18,940 nt of DNA from an uncultured Lachnospiraceae bacterium (GTDB lineage: Bacteria > Bacillota > Clostridia > Lachnospirales > Lachnospiraceae), in NCBI GenBank assembly GCA_947174985.1, contig CAMWLB010000017.1:1-18940 (forward strand), read 5' to 3'. The notes under the pieces are model-generated. The model was not told the origin of the DNA. It searched no databases and saw only the letters and a list, made by a program, of their open reading frames with translations. Positions 1-7,913 of the stretch are shown in pieces (within the stretch, counting starts at the first letter, position 1; each line of letters opens with the position of its first letter). The translations under genes and the position numbers were made by a program.

Positions 1-140
1 TCGATAACCTTTACGGTGGCATACGCGAAGATAACGCAGCCGATTATCTGACTGACAATGTGCATCTCAACGCAGAGGGCAGAAAGCTTGTCGCTGCGCA
101 GATGAAAAAGGCGCTGGAAAAACTCACCGATACCGAATAG
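1..140 (+). CDS. SGNH/GDSL-type hydrolase, C-terminal end only
   Basis: The only plus-strand gene, entering from the left edge and ending at TAG 138-140. In the frame starting at base 3, about 45 residues are visible. They contain DNVHLNAEG, the Asp-x-x-His block that supplies the catalytic Asp and His of SGNH/GDSL esterases, followed by the amphipathic C-terminal helix typical of that family (RKLVAAQMKKALEKL). By family knowledge it would be an esterase, deacetylase or lipase acting on acyl groups, possibly on a glycan. The nucleophile Ser block lies outside the window, so the substrate and any signal peptide cannot be judged. It converges on the polysaccharide operon and shares its terminator, so it belongs to a different transcript. 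The family call is fairly secure; any link to the glycan is inference. Confidence 0.72.
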   Translation, partial: DNLYGGIREDNAADYLTDNVHLNAEGRKLVAAQMKKALEKLTDTE

Positions 141-142
141 TT

Positions 143-170
143 AAAAAAGCCGGAAAAGTCCGGCTTTTTT
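143..170. terminator. Bidirectional intrinsic terminator between convergent genes
   Basis: Stem GCCGGA (149-154) pairs with TCCGGC (159-164) around the loop AAAG. It is flanked by six A on the left (143-148) and six T on the right (165-170), so each strand has a hairpin followed by a T-tract. It sits 2 bases after the plus-strand stop and directly next to the minus-strand stop at 171-173, so it can end both transcripts. Confidence 0.93.
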
Positions 171-938
171 CTATAAACCGCTGTCTGCATAGACGGCATA
201 CCCGCATATTACATCAAATAGTTCAAATCCATAGGCTTCAAAACTCTCGGACAACTTTTTCCCCTCTGCAAATACCACATAATCGCAGTTCTGCTCCCGC
301 GCCAGTTCCACAATTCTTTCCACGTTCAGGGTTTCCTCCTTCAGCAAGTCATACAGTTCGCTCTGAAATCCCCACACAGACCATCTGCTAATCAGCATTT
401 CCCTGCCGTAGGGCATATTTATCCATGGCGAATACTGACGGACAAACGGTATCAGTTCCTCAGGAAACGCGGCCTTGACCCATTCCCCCTCCACCTCGAT
501 GGCATCGCAGATTTTCACTGCTGCCTCCGGCACATGATACCCATTTTCCGCTTTGGAAAAATAAGGGCTTTCATACACAAGACTACCCGACAAAATGATA
601 ATGCCGCCAAGCGCCGCTCCCACAATCAGTCTTTTCTTTCCGGCACACTGCAGCATAAGCCTGACCGCCGCATACGCCAAAACAGGAACCACAGGCACCA
701 GCCACAAAATCCGGTAATAGATTTCCTCTCCCGTAAACGCACGGACAATTTTGGCAAACAGGGGGCAGAAAAACAGAAGCAGCACCACAACAGGCATATA
801 GATAAAGACCATTCTGGTATTCTTGCTCTTTTCAGAGACAAACAGCCATACCAACGCCACCAGGAACAGCCCTGCTATCATACCGGTTCCGATATATCCC
901 TTATACTGGGCGAGCGCCCAGTTCCACATACTATCCAT
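171..938 (-). CDS. Membrane protein with extracytoplasmic C-terminal domain; possible second half of a GT-C-type transferase
   Basis: 255 residues, last gene of the left operon. Four hydrophobic segments are visible at about residues 17-34, 43-66, 75-96 and 102-121. They are followed by a soluble domain of about 130 residues that is probably outside the membrane. ATG at 938 is preceded by a perfect AGGAGG (944-949) with 5-base spacing, so translation starts here independently. I do not recognise a named family with certainty. The layout (last membrane helices plus a mixed alpha/beta tail ending in a strand-rich YVVFAEGKK... region) is that of the C-terminal part of GT-C glycosyltransferases. 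It also resembles the C-terminal layout of the protein at 9276-11057. The upstream gene lies in the same reading frame and is separated from it only by TGA-TGG-TAG and three sense codons. A complex with that protein is inference. Confidence 0.75.
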   Translation of the reverse strand: MDSMWNWALAQYKGYIGTGMIAGLFLVALVWLFVSEKSKNTRMVFIYMPVVVLLLFFCPLFAKIVRAFTGEEIYYRILWLVPVVPVLAYAAVRLMLQCAGKKRLIVGAALGGIIILSGSLVYESPYFSKAENGYHVPEAAVKICDAIEVEGEWVKAAFPEELIPFVRQYSPWINMPYGREMLISRWSVWGFQSELYDLLKEETLNVERIVELAREQNCDYVVFAEGKKLSESFEAYGFELFDVICGYAVYADSGL

Positions 939-953
939 GCAAGCCTCCTACCA

Positions 954-2012
954 TCATTTCAGTATCATGTACATGCCCATATAAACTGCCGCTGGCAGCA
1001 GGCAGAATACAAGAGGAAGTAAAAGCCGCCACCTCTTATAAGTTATCAACGCACACAGTCCAAAAGCGCCGAACAGTACCGCTGTCAAAAAACCGCCGAA
1101 GGTACTGCACAAGCAGGAAAAGGTCGTCAGACAGAACAAAAGCATCCAAAGGCTCTTTTCCACCTTTTTGTTTTCTGCAAGACGCTCACCGGCCAGATAT
1201 ACCAGAAAGAAAAACGCAGGAACCACAATATTGCCCAGCGCTGCCTTTCCCTGACGGGTCCTTGTCATCAAAAAAGTTTCCGCCGTGTATAGGGAATAAT
1301 TACCCCACAAAATCAAAAGTTCCGTAAATATCATAAAAACAGGAAGCTGCCGGCTCTTTCCCTTAAGCAGCCGGCTCCCGATTAATCCATAAATGCAATA
1401 AGTCAGCGGAATGAAAACCACCGGCAGCACAATATGCGCCACCGTCGCGGTATGAAGCCCTGTCACCCTCGCCAAAAACGCAATATACAGAGGAAAAGGC
1501 GCAAGCGCATGTCTCATGTCCAGACTGGTGGTGCCGCCTGTGTAGGGCAGATAAAAATACAGGGTATCCGTGCCGTCCGCAATGGTGGCAACCGTTACAA
1601 AATAGGAGTCATCCCCGTCGGCAAAGGTAAGATAGCCTGCCATGAATAACTGTAAAAGCAGCAGTGCACCAAATACTGCCCATAGTATGATTTCTCTTTT
1701 TCCGGTTTTTTCCTTTACCAGCCGCAAAACCGGATGTCTGCGCATATATTGCAGCCTGACAGCGATTCCTGCCACGGATAAAAGAATACAAAGCACTACG
1801 AACCACAGTACCAGTGTAGAAAATCTCACTCCTTTTATCACCAAAGGCACTGACACAAACTGAAAGACAGCGAGCAAAACCAGATAGCCCGCCATCCACA
1901 TAAAACCTGCATTATTTTTCTGTCCATCCACAAAAGACGCTATACCGGCGCCGACTCCCAACGGAATCGCAGCCATAAAAAGCAGTAATATCCCGATTTG
2001 CAAAACCAGCAT
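954..2012 (-). CDS. Polytopic membrane protein, GT-C-like (DUF6077-type)
   Basis: 352 residues with about nine to ten hydrophobic segments spread over the whole length. The first long extracytoplasmic loop holds an acidic cluster, ADGDDSYF (131-138), where GT-C glycosyltransferases place their catalytic Asp, followed by an RTRQGKA motif (251-257). It resembles clostridial polysaccharide-locus proteins I associate with the DUF6077 name; this is from memory and not verified. It probably uses a polyprenyl-phosphate sugar or acts in glycan assembly at the membrane. Start choice: the open frame extends to a GTG at 2051, but GGAGG at 2019-2023 lies 6 bases before ATG 2012 and directly abuts ATG 2018, so 2012 is preferred. 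It lacks the soluble tail common in GT-C enzymes, which the next gene in the same frame could supply. Confidence 0.8.
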   Translation of the reverse strand: MLVLQIGILLLFMAAIPLGVGAGIASFVDGQKNNAGFMWMAGYLVLLAVFQFVSVPLVIKGVRFSTLVLWFVVLCILLSVAGIAVRLQYMRRHPVLRLVKEKTGKREIILWAVFGALLLLQLFMAGYLTFADGDDSYFVTVATIADGTDTLYFYLPYTGGTTSLDMRHALAPFPLYIAFLARVTGLHTATVAHIVLPVVFIPLTYCIYGLIGSRLLKGKSRQLPVFMIFTELLILWGNYSLYTAETFLMTRTRQGKAALGNIVVPAFFFLVYLAGERLAENKKVEKSLWMLLFCLTTFSCLCSTFGGFLTAVLFGAFGLCALITYKRWRLLLPLVFCLLPAAVYMGMYMILK

Positions 2013-2050
2013 TTTCATCCTCCATACAAAGCGGCAGATTACATGCAGCA

Positions 2051-3190
2051 CTACTGCCTGCTACCGTAAAACTCCTTCACCTTGCCGCTGATATAATCTG
2101 CATCATCCGGCTTCAGCTTATAGTACATGGGAAGACGCAGCAGACGCTCGCTTTCCCTTGTTGTAAACCTGTCTTCCCCGTGGAAGCGCCCGAATTTCTG
2201 TCCGGCAGGTGCCGTGTGAAGCGGAATATAATGGAATACGGATAAAATATCATTCTCCTTCAAAAAGTTTATCAAAGCTGTCCGTTCTTCCATATCCGCC
2301 GTCTTGATATAGAACATGTGCGCATTGTGGACACATCCCTCCGGCACCACGGGCAGCTCTATTCTGCCCTTGTCCGCAAGAGATGCCAAATTTTCATAAT
2401 AGCGGTTCCACACGGCAAGCCGCGCATCATTAATAGCTTCCGCCACCTCAAGCTGGGCATACAAATAAGCCGCATTCATATCGCTGGGCAGATAGGATGA
2501 TCCAAAATCCACCCACCTGTATTTGTCAATCTGTCCTCTGTAATATTGAGAGCGGTTCGTTCCCTTTTCCCTTATAATTTCCGCCTTTTCAACGAACGCC
2601 TCATCCCGAATCAGCAATGCGCCGCCCTCGCCCATGCTGTAATTTTTGGTTTCATGGAAAGAAAAACAGCCAAATTCCCCGAAAGTACCCAGCGCCCGTC
2701 CCTTGTAAGAAGACATAATGCCTTGTGCGGCGTCTTCCACCACATACAGATTATGTCTTTTTGCAACATCCATAATCGTATCCATCTCGCAGGACACACC
2801 TGCGTAGTGTACCGGCGCAATCGCCTTCGTCTTGTCCGTTATGGCGTCTTCAATCAGCTTTTCATCCATGTTCATGGTGTCCGGTCTGATATCCACAAAC
2901 ACCGGTACTGCTCCCCGCAGCACAAATGCATTTGCCGTGGACACAAAAGTATAGGACGGCATAATGACCTCATCCCCGGGCTTGATATCCAAAAGCATCG
3001 CCGCCAGCTCCGTGGCATGGGTACAGGAAGTGGTCAGCAGGCACTTCTTAGTTCCCGTCTTCTCTTCTATCCACTCATTGCACTTTTTCGTAAACTCGCC
3101 ATCACCGCAGATTTTCTGGTTTTTTACAGCCTGTGCAATATATTCTGCTTCTTTTCCCGTATAGGGCGGTACGTTAAAATTAAACTTCAT
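2051..3190 (-). CDS. wecE: dTDP-4-amino-4,6-dideoxygalactose transaminase (WecE/RffA type)
   Basis: 379 residues, close to the usual length of about 376. This PLP-dependent DegT/DnrJ/EryC1/StrS aminotransferase transfers an amino group from glutamate to C4 of a nucleotide-linked 4-keto-6-deoxy sugar in the cytoplasm. Visible signatures are CGDGEFTKKC near the N terminus, PGDEVIMPSYTFVSTANAFV (71-90), PVHYAGVSCEMD (126-137), VEDAAQG with Asp153 for the PLP nitrogen, and SFHETKNYSMGEGG with the Schiff-base Lys182. These blocks match enterobacterial WecE/RffA nearly word for word, so the substrate is probably dTDP-4-keto-6-deoxy-D-glucose, giving dTDP-Fuc4N. No rmlA or rmlB is in the window. A PseC-like role on the product of pseB is the alternative. 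Start ATG 3190 has AGGAG just upstream; an earlier TTG at 3214 has no such support. The adjacent GNAT gene fits N-acetylation of the product. Confidence 0.9.
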   Translation of the reverse strand: MKFNFNVPPYTGKEAEYIAQAVKNQKICGDGEFTKKCNEWIEEKTGTKKCLLTTSCTHATELAAMLLDIKPGDEVIMPSYTFVSTANAFVLRGAVPVFVDIRPDTMNMDEKLIEDAITDKTKAIAPVHYAGVSCEMDTIMDVAKRHNLYVVEDAAQGIMSSYKGRALGTFGEFGCFSFHETKNYSMGEGGALLIRDEAFVEKAEIIREKGTNRSQYYRGQIDKYRWVDFGSSYLPSDMNAAYLYAQLEVAEAINDARLAVWNRYYENLASLADKGRIELPVVPEGCVHNAHMFYIKTADMEERTALINFLKENDILSVFHYIPLHTAPAGQKFGRFHGEDRFTTRESERLLRLPMYYKLKPDDADYISGKVKEFYGSRQ

Positions 3191-3210
3191 AGCTCCTCTT
3201 TTCCGTCTTT

Positions 3211-3759
3211 TCAAGACTTCCGTTTGTTTTCTTCTGTATCTGATTCCGCGAGCACAGCCATCAGTACGATATCCCGAAACTGCCCGTCTATGAACACATC
3301 GTCTCTAAGATATGCTTCCCTTACAAAGCCGGCCTTTTCATAGCTTGCAATCGCCTGCGCATTGTCAGCAAACACCCGCAAAAACAGGCGATGCAGGTGC
3401 AGCTCCGAAAAAGCATACCGCTTCATCAAAAGCGCTGCCGCCGTTCCGTATCCCTTTCCCCTTGCCTCTGCCTCACCAATAAAGATACCATATTCTCCTT
3501 TATGGTGTACTGTATCGATGTCCCTGATATACACGGAACCGACCTTCCTATTTCCTTTTTTTTCACAGATAATCATCTGCACCACCTTGCCGGTGCGCAC
3601 CATGGTTTCCACCCATTTTTCATGGGACTGCCTTGTAAAAAGCGCCTGATAAATAAACCTTTTTCGCACTGCGTCGCTATTACGCCAGCGGATAATATCC
3701 TCCGTGTCCTCGTCTGTCATGAGGCGGAGGTAGATATTTTCGTCTTCGTATCTGTCCAT
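3211..3759 (-). CDS. GNAT family N-acetyltransferase (PseH/RimJ-like), probable amino-sugar acetylase
   Basis: 182 residues, one GNAT domain of the acetyltransf_3 (RimJ/RimL/PseH) type. The acetyl-CoA pyrophosphate loop is ARGKGYGT (99-106). The C-terminal ADNAQAIASYEKAGF (131-145) is the standard motif B region, and LRDDVFIDGQFRDIVLMAVL closes the fold as in PseH-like enzymes. It is cytosolic with no signal or membrane segment. It sits between fkp (14-base gap) and the sugar aminotransferase (20-base gap), which suggests it acetylates the 4-amino group made by that aminotransferase. By analogy with WecD this would give dTDP-Fuc4NAc; by analogy with PseH, a UDP-linked diamino sugar. Start ATG 3759 follows GAGGA with 6-base spacing; ATG 3771 and GTG 3777 lack a good site and would overlap the fkp stop. 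A ribosomal-protein acetylase is possible by family but unlikely here. Confidence 0.87.
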   Translation of the reverse strand: MDRYEDENIYLRLMTDEDTEDIIRWRNSDAVRKRFIYQALFTRQSHEKWVETMVRTGKVVQMIICEKKGNRKVGSVYIRDIDTVHHKGEYGIFIGEAEARGKGYGTAAALLMKRYAFSELHLHRLFLRVFADNAQAIASYEKAGFVREAYLRDDVFIDGQFRDIVLMAVLAESDTEENKRKS

Positions 3760-3773
3760 CTTAGTCCTCATTC

Positions 3774-6749
3774 TCACACAAACTCGCTGTCCCAGACATC
3801 CACGCCGCTGTCCTGAAATACTTCCTTCAGCCGCTCACGAAGCTGCTGTTTCGTCACATTCCTCTTTAAAATCACCTGCAAAAAGCCACCGCCGCCGGCT
3901 CCCGCAATAAACCTGCCCGCTATCAAATCCTCACAGGCCCTGAATATCTGTTCAATACAGGTGTTGGTGCAGCCGTCGTCAAGCTGCTTTGACAACTCCC
4001 AATGCTGGTTAAAGAGCTTTGCCACCTCGTCAATATCGCCTCTCTCCAGTTCAAAACGCATAAGCGCCGCCATCTTGTGCATAAAATACAGCGCCTCCAC
4101 AGTCTCACGCCGTCCGCCGATATAACTGCTCATCACGTCCCTGAGCAAGTTGCGCGCCAACCGCCGCTGTCCTGTATAAATCAGTGCAAACCGCTCCTGC
4201 AGCTCCGCTGCCGCCGCCTCGCTTATCTCTACTTTGCGCACCCTGATATCCTGTGCAAGCCCGGGCGCGGTGGTGATAAACTTGATGCCGCTGCATAGTC
4301 CGCCGACCTGATCCTGCCAGCCGCCTCCCGTGCTCATAAGCTGTTCCATATAGAGCACAAGCTTGTACAGTTCCCCGCCCGACACTGATACTCCCATAAT
4401 CTCGTACAAAGCTTTGGCACATGCCGCCGCCAGTATACTGCTGGTTCCAAGTCCGGAGCCCTTCGGAATCCCCACAACCTGCGTGGAGAGGAAAAGTCCG
4501 CCGCCCAGCTTCTTTAAAATATCCTGAAGGGTAAGATTTTCTCCCTCGGGCAAGGCTTCCGGCACCACGCCGCAGGCAAGCAGCGCCGCCTTATGCAGGG
4601 CAAAGGCATCGTAGGGATTGCTGCAGTCGTAAATTTCTTCCAATGAACACAGCTCCCCAAACGCACCGATATCCTCGCTTGCCACCTCTATCTTTAACGC
4701 TTCTATCCGCCGTGCCGTAACCTGTATCGGAAGTACGCCGTTTAATTTGATGGCAGCATTTACTACTGTGCCGCCCTTTTCCAGACAGTGGGGAGGCGTA
4801 TCCGTCCAGCCCCCCGCCCAGTTGACACGGACCGGAAGCTCTACATGCGTCTCGTCCTTCTTAAACTGCAGCACTTCATGGCAATACATGCCGTTGTTTT
4901 CATACACAGCCCTGCTGATTGCCGCAAAGCACATTTTCTCATAATTCTCATAGAACTGCCCACGCCGCTTCGCCTCGCCGGCAAGTGCATTGTAAATCCG
5001 GACAGACGTACTGAAGTCCGCAGTTTCCGCCATCGCAAGCATCTGCTTTTCCTGCTCCCCGTTCATACCGCGCTTTCCAAACACCCCCATGGCCGTCTGC
5101 CAGGGAAGGCGCTGTGCCAGCAACAGAATGGCACGATAGACCGCAATCTGCTCCGCAAGCTCTAAAACACCGGTAATTGCATAGCGGACATCTGCCTGCG
5201 AAAAGCTCTGACTTAAGCTGATTTTCTCCTGCGCAAGCCACCACTCCTTTTCCTCCACCGAAGCAATGCCTTTCATCATACGGTATGTGATAAGCGCCGC
5301 CGTAACAGCCTCATCACGCTCCGCACAAATCGGATAAACGGGCGCATCCCACAATGTTATATCTTCTCCCAAAAGCGCCAGAATATTGCCACTCATGGTA
5401 TCGCCAATTCTGTCTTTCGGGTTATCCTCTACTCCATAAATACGAACCGTAAAACGTCCGTCCAACAAGCGTGCGCCTGTCAGTACCACACCCGCAGGAA
5501 TCACCAGTTTTTCCTCTCCGCCGTACCGGATATTACTGATAACGCTTCCCCGTCCAATCCGCATGCCTGACTTTAGCACGGAATTTTCTATATATACCTT
5601 TTCATCTGCAAAAATTCCCTGACCAATAATGGAATTGTAAACCGCCAGTCCTCCCTGCACTACGCCCGTACCTACCAGCTTTTTCCAGCCTAAAAACGCG
5701 TATTCCTCCACCCCCTTTGTCACAAGTTCCAACAATTCCTTTGTCGTTCCAAAGTGGATAAACTCTGCTGGCGTTAAGCTAAGCAGCCGCATGGAAAATC
5801 CCGAAATGGCATCCCAGATTGCCCGACGACAGCAGAGAAGCTCTTCACACACGGGACCGTCTCCAGCCTCTTTCATATATGCTTCTCTGTCCGCCTCTTT
5901 TGCAAGCGGATAGAGGAAATCGCCGTAAAAGCTGACGCGCGCCTTTTCGTTGACAAAACGGGCAAATTTTTCCGCATCCGTCCTGCCGTCTGTGCTGATG
6001 AGACCATACAAAGCTTCCATCAGCTTTACATCCAGCGCGACAGCTCCCGTATCCAAATCTACACAACCCCTGTCATTGACCGCGCCATATTCCGCCAACA
6101 CCTTCTCGGGCTGCTTATGCAGAAATCTTCCCACATAGTCGGCACCGTCATTCAAAAAAACGCCATGCCTTGTCCCAAGGCATACCGGCTCCTTGATAGA
6201 AAGCGCCGCCGCCCCCGAAAAGGTAAAATCAATCTGAAGCGGATTGAACAACAGCAGCACATCACCGGAAAGCACCAGCATACCCTCCTTGAGCCTGCCG
6301 GCAACGCCCGCCATGCTAATCATGAATTCGTCAAACAGTGTGGAATTCCTGCCGTCCGGCAATTCCCTCGGCACCGGCGAAAAAATTTTGCCACATATGC
6401 TGTACTGGGGAATCCGCTTACTGTCCCCACCGGAATGTATCACCAAAATCCGCTTCCCTGAAAAGCTGCCGCAGCCGTCCTCAGCCAGATAGCGCAGCAC
6501 ATTTAACGTGGCGCCGCCGCTCCCCACCCGCTTTCCATCCGGGTCAGCCAAAACCACGTACTTCGTGTTTTCAGGCAGATACCCCGACATGCTGCGGTAC
6601 TCTATCTGTGTCCGGTAGCTCTCGGCCTGCGCCTCATTGGAAGCGGTTAAAATCACATAATCCCATCGGATACATGAACCATTCCTCAGACTTTTTTCGT
6701 ATGTTTCCCAACAATCCTGATAGCTCTGTTGCAAAAATAACTGCTGCAT
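3774..6749 (-). CDS. fkp: Bifunctional L-fucokinase / L-fucose-1-phosphate guanylyltransferase
   Basis: 991 residues, comparable with Bacteroides fragilis Fkp (about 950). The N-terminal nucleotidyltransferase half shows GSGGAT (76-81) and HSGGDSKRIP (105-114), the signature of the fucose-1-phosphate guanylyltransferase family. Residues about 360-430 read as left-handed beta-helix repeats. The C-terminal half is a GHMP sugar kinase with RVNWAGGWTDTPP (641-653), the ATP loop PKGSGLGTSS (762-771) and the closing GAGGGGFLQVI (950-960). By family knowledge it phosphorylates free L-fucose at C1 and then makes GDP-L-fucose, bypassing de novo synthesis from GDP-mannose, so the cell can put scavenged fucose on its own glycan. 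It is the first gene of the left operon; ATG 6749 follows AAGGGAG with good spacing, and a strong promoter lies just upstream. A related sugar such as D-arabinose or a heptose could be the true substrate. No fucosyltransferase is obvious in the window. Confidence 0.9.
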   Translation of the reverse strand: MQQLFLQQSYQDCWETYEKSLRNGSCIRWDYVILTASNEAQAESYRTQIEYRSMSGYLPENTKYVVLADPDGKRVGSGGATLNVLRYLAEDGCGSFSGKRILVIHSGGDSKRIPQYSICGKIFSPVPRELPDGRNSTLFDEFMISMAGVAGRLKEGMLVLSGDVLLLFNPLQIDFTFSGAAALSIKEPVCLGTRHGVFLNDGADYVGRFLHKQPEKVLAEYGAVNDRGCVDLDTGAVALDVKLMEALYGLISTDGRTDAEKFARFVNEKARVSFYGDFLYPLAKEADREAYMKEAGDGPVCEELLCCRRAIWDAISGFSMRLLSLTPAEFIHFGTTKELLELVTKGVEEYAFLGWKKLVGTGVVQGGLAVYNSIIGQGIFADEKVYIENSVLKSGMRIGRGSVISNIRYGGEEKLVIPAGVVLTGARLLDGRFTVRIYGVEDNPKDRIGDTMSGNILALLGEDITLWDAPVYPICAERDEAVTAALITYRMMKGIASVEEKEWWLAQEKISLSQSFSQADVRYAITGVLELAEQIAVYRAILLLAQRLPWQTAMGVFGKRGMNGEQEKQMLAMAETADFSTSVRIYNALAGEAKRRGQFYENYEKMCFAAISRAVYENNGMYCHEVLQFKKDETHVELPVRVNWAGGWTDTPPHCLEKGGTVVNAAIKLNGVLPIQVTARRIEALKIEVASEDIGAFGELCSLEEIYDCSNPYDAFALHKAALLACGVVPEALPEGENLTLQDILKKLGGGLFLSTQVVGIPKGSGLGTSSILAAACAKALYEIMGVSVSGGELYKLVLYMEQLMSTGGGWQDQVGGLCSGIKFITTAPGLAQDIRVRKVEISEAAAAELQERFALIYTGQRRLARNLLRDVMSSYIGGRRETVEALYFMHKMAALMRFELERGDIDEVAKLFNQHWELSKQLDDGCTNTCIEQIFRACEDLIAGRFIAGAGGGGFLQVILKRNVTKQQLRERLKEVFQDSGVDVWDSEFV

Positions 6750-6785
6750 TGACTCTCCCTTCTTATCTCAAGCCTAATTACAGCA

Positions 6786-6814
6786 ATTATAACATTATCT
6801 TTTTTAAAAGTCAT
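6786..6814 (-). promoter_or_regulatory. Extended -10 promoter of the fkp operon
   Basis: On the minus strand, -35 ATGACT (6809-6814), a 17-base spacer and a perfect TATAAT (6786-6791) preceded by TG in the extended -10 position. The -35 hexamer overlaps the end of the upstream coding sequence (stop at 6804-6806). Predicted transcription start is near 6779, leaving a leader of about 30 bases. The spacer is shared almost base for base with the promoter at 9059-9087. Confidence 0.82.
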
Positions 6815-7781
6815 CCTTTTGCCTTAAGTTTTCCCGTTTTTGCCTTATTCTATAGCTGATTCCTTGCTCTAAATCAATGGTATGAAGACTGACCCGATTC
6901 TTTCTGTCGCCCACGCCGGTATAGATATCCACCAGACAGGCGACACCTTTCACCTGTCCGCCGCTCAGGGAAATCGCCGTGCTCAGCCTGTCCAGCTCGC
7001 AGGACATGTGAAACACATCCCGCACAATGATATACTCCATATCCGGTCGAAACCTGCTATTCTGTGCTTCAGCACATTCCATCTTAGTACCAAGGAATAC
7101 CGCCAATGCTTTTGCAATTGGTATGGCGGGCGGATTGTCCGGCACAAAGCAGAGCTTGTCCCTGTTTTTTCCACAAGAGTCCACCATGCCCTCCTCTACC
7201 AGCCGCATGGCAAGCCTGTAAAAAAAGTAATATAGGCATTTTTCTCCATCCTGCAAAAGTCTGTCTATCTGAAAGGTTTTCCCCTTCGGACTCTCCTCCA
7301 TCAAAATCATCAGATTGTCCATATGGATATCATGGATTGCCTTCTCGCACAATGCCGCCTGACAAATGTCCCGCGCACTGCTTGATGGCGACACTTCACA
7401 AAACCATTCGCCGCCCTCTGCCTGCTCTCTCTGCATGGCAATTCCTTTCTTCTCCAGCCCCTTCTCCAGACGAATTCCGGTTTCTTCCACAATGTTCATC
7501 AGATAAACCGTGTTCTGCCTTCTGTGCAAAAGCTCCAGAGTTTCCTGTATATCCTTTTCTCCATCGCTCTGCTGCTGAAAAACTCCTCCAAAATCTATAA
7601 ACAACCTCTCGTTTTGGATATCCGTGGCGGCAATCCGCTGCATAATCCCTGCCGACACCGGTTCCTCCTGCCAAATGCAGTCCGTTCCCTTCCAGACACT
7701 TTTCTCAGCATGTGTAATAACCTGCTCCCCATGCAGGTTCACATAATAGTCTGCATTTGAATTCAGCAATGAGTATAACAT
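6804..7781 (-). CDS. Unrecognised protein with degenerate phosphoribosyltransferase-like C-terminal half
   Basis: 325 residues, soluble, no signal peptide or membrane segment. I do not recognise a named family. The C-terminal part looks like a type I phosphoribosyltransferase fold: NPPAIPIAKALAVFLG (216-231), then EYIIVRDVFHMSCEL (249-263) where active enzymes carry the acidic pair and the TTG PRPP loop, then AISLSGGQVKGVACLVDI (269-286). The acidic pair and loop are not intact, so binding or regulation is more likely than catalysis. Residues about 58-112, with RLFIDFGGV and TVYLMNI, have the strand-helix rhythm of STAS-like domains; this is weak. ATG 7781 is chosen because a perfect AGGAGG (7789-7794) lies 7 bases upstream; an in-frame ATG at 7808 has none. 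It lies between pseB and fkp with its own long upstream region holding Spo0A-like boxes, so it may be regulatory rather than a sugar enzyme. Confidence 0.75.
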   Translation of the reverse strand: MLYSLLNSNADYYVNLHGEQVITHAEKSVWKGTDCIWQEEPVSAGIMQRIAATDIQNERLFIDFGGVFQQQSDGEKDIQETLELLHRRQNTVYLMNIVEETGIRLEKGLEKKGIAMQREQAEGGEWFCEVSPSSSARDICQAALCEKAIHDIHMDNLMILMEESPKGKTFQIDRLLQDGEKCLYYFFYRLAMRLVEEGMVDSCGKNRDKLCFVPDNPPAIPIAKALAVFLGTKMECAEAQNSRFRPDMEYIIVRDVFHMSCELDRLSTAISLSGGQVKGVACLVDIYTGVGDRKNRVSLHTIDLEQGISYRIRQKRENLRQKDDF

Positions 7782-7829
7782 GTAAATTCCTCCTCTTATG
7801 CAATGCATTATGCAAAGCAGGCAAAATAA

Positions 7830-7908
7830 AACAGCATAATTTCAGAAATGACGGAAACGCTTCGCTTCCTGCAAGCTGTTATCTCATCTTTCCAAAATTT
7901 ATGCTGTT
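7830..7908 (-). promoter_or_regulatory. Large inverted repeat in the leader of the phosphoribosyltransferase-like gene
   Basis: A perfect 10-base inverted repeat, AACAGCATAA (7830-7839) with TTATGCTGTT (7899-7908), encloses a second hairpin at 7853-7869. On the minus strand the inner hairpin reads GGAAGCG-AAG-CGTTTCC, seven pairs with one G-U. The minus-strand sequence after the outer stem is T-rich (TTATTTTG). It could be a structured 5' leader or an inefficient terminator for pseB read-through. The structure is by eye only. Confidence 0.5.
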
Positions 7909-7913
7909 CAGCC

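Noticed and set aside
534..1022. Plus-strand open frames opposite the minus-strand genes (also at 2546-3343, 6338-6859, 9762-10193 and others)
   Set aside because: They are antisense shadows: His/Arg/Pro/Ser-rich, without recognisable motifs or ribosome sites, and lie opposite genes with clear conserved domains.
2013..2051. N-terminal extension of the DUF6077-type protein to a GTG at 2051
   Set aside because: It would overlap the stop of the aminotransferase, and the only good ribosome site (2019-2023) lies inside it and points to ATG 2012.
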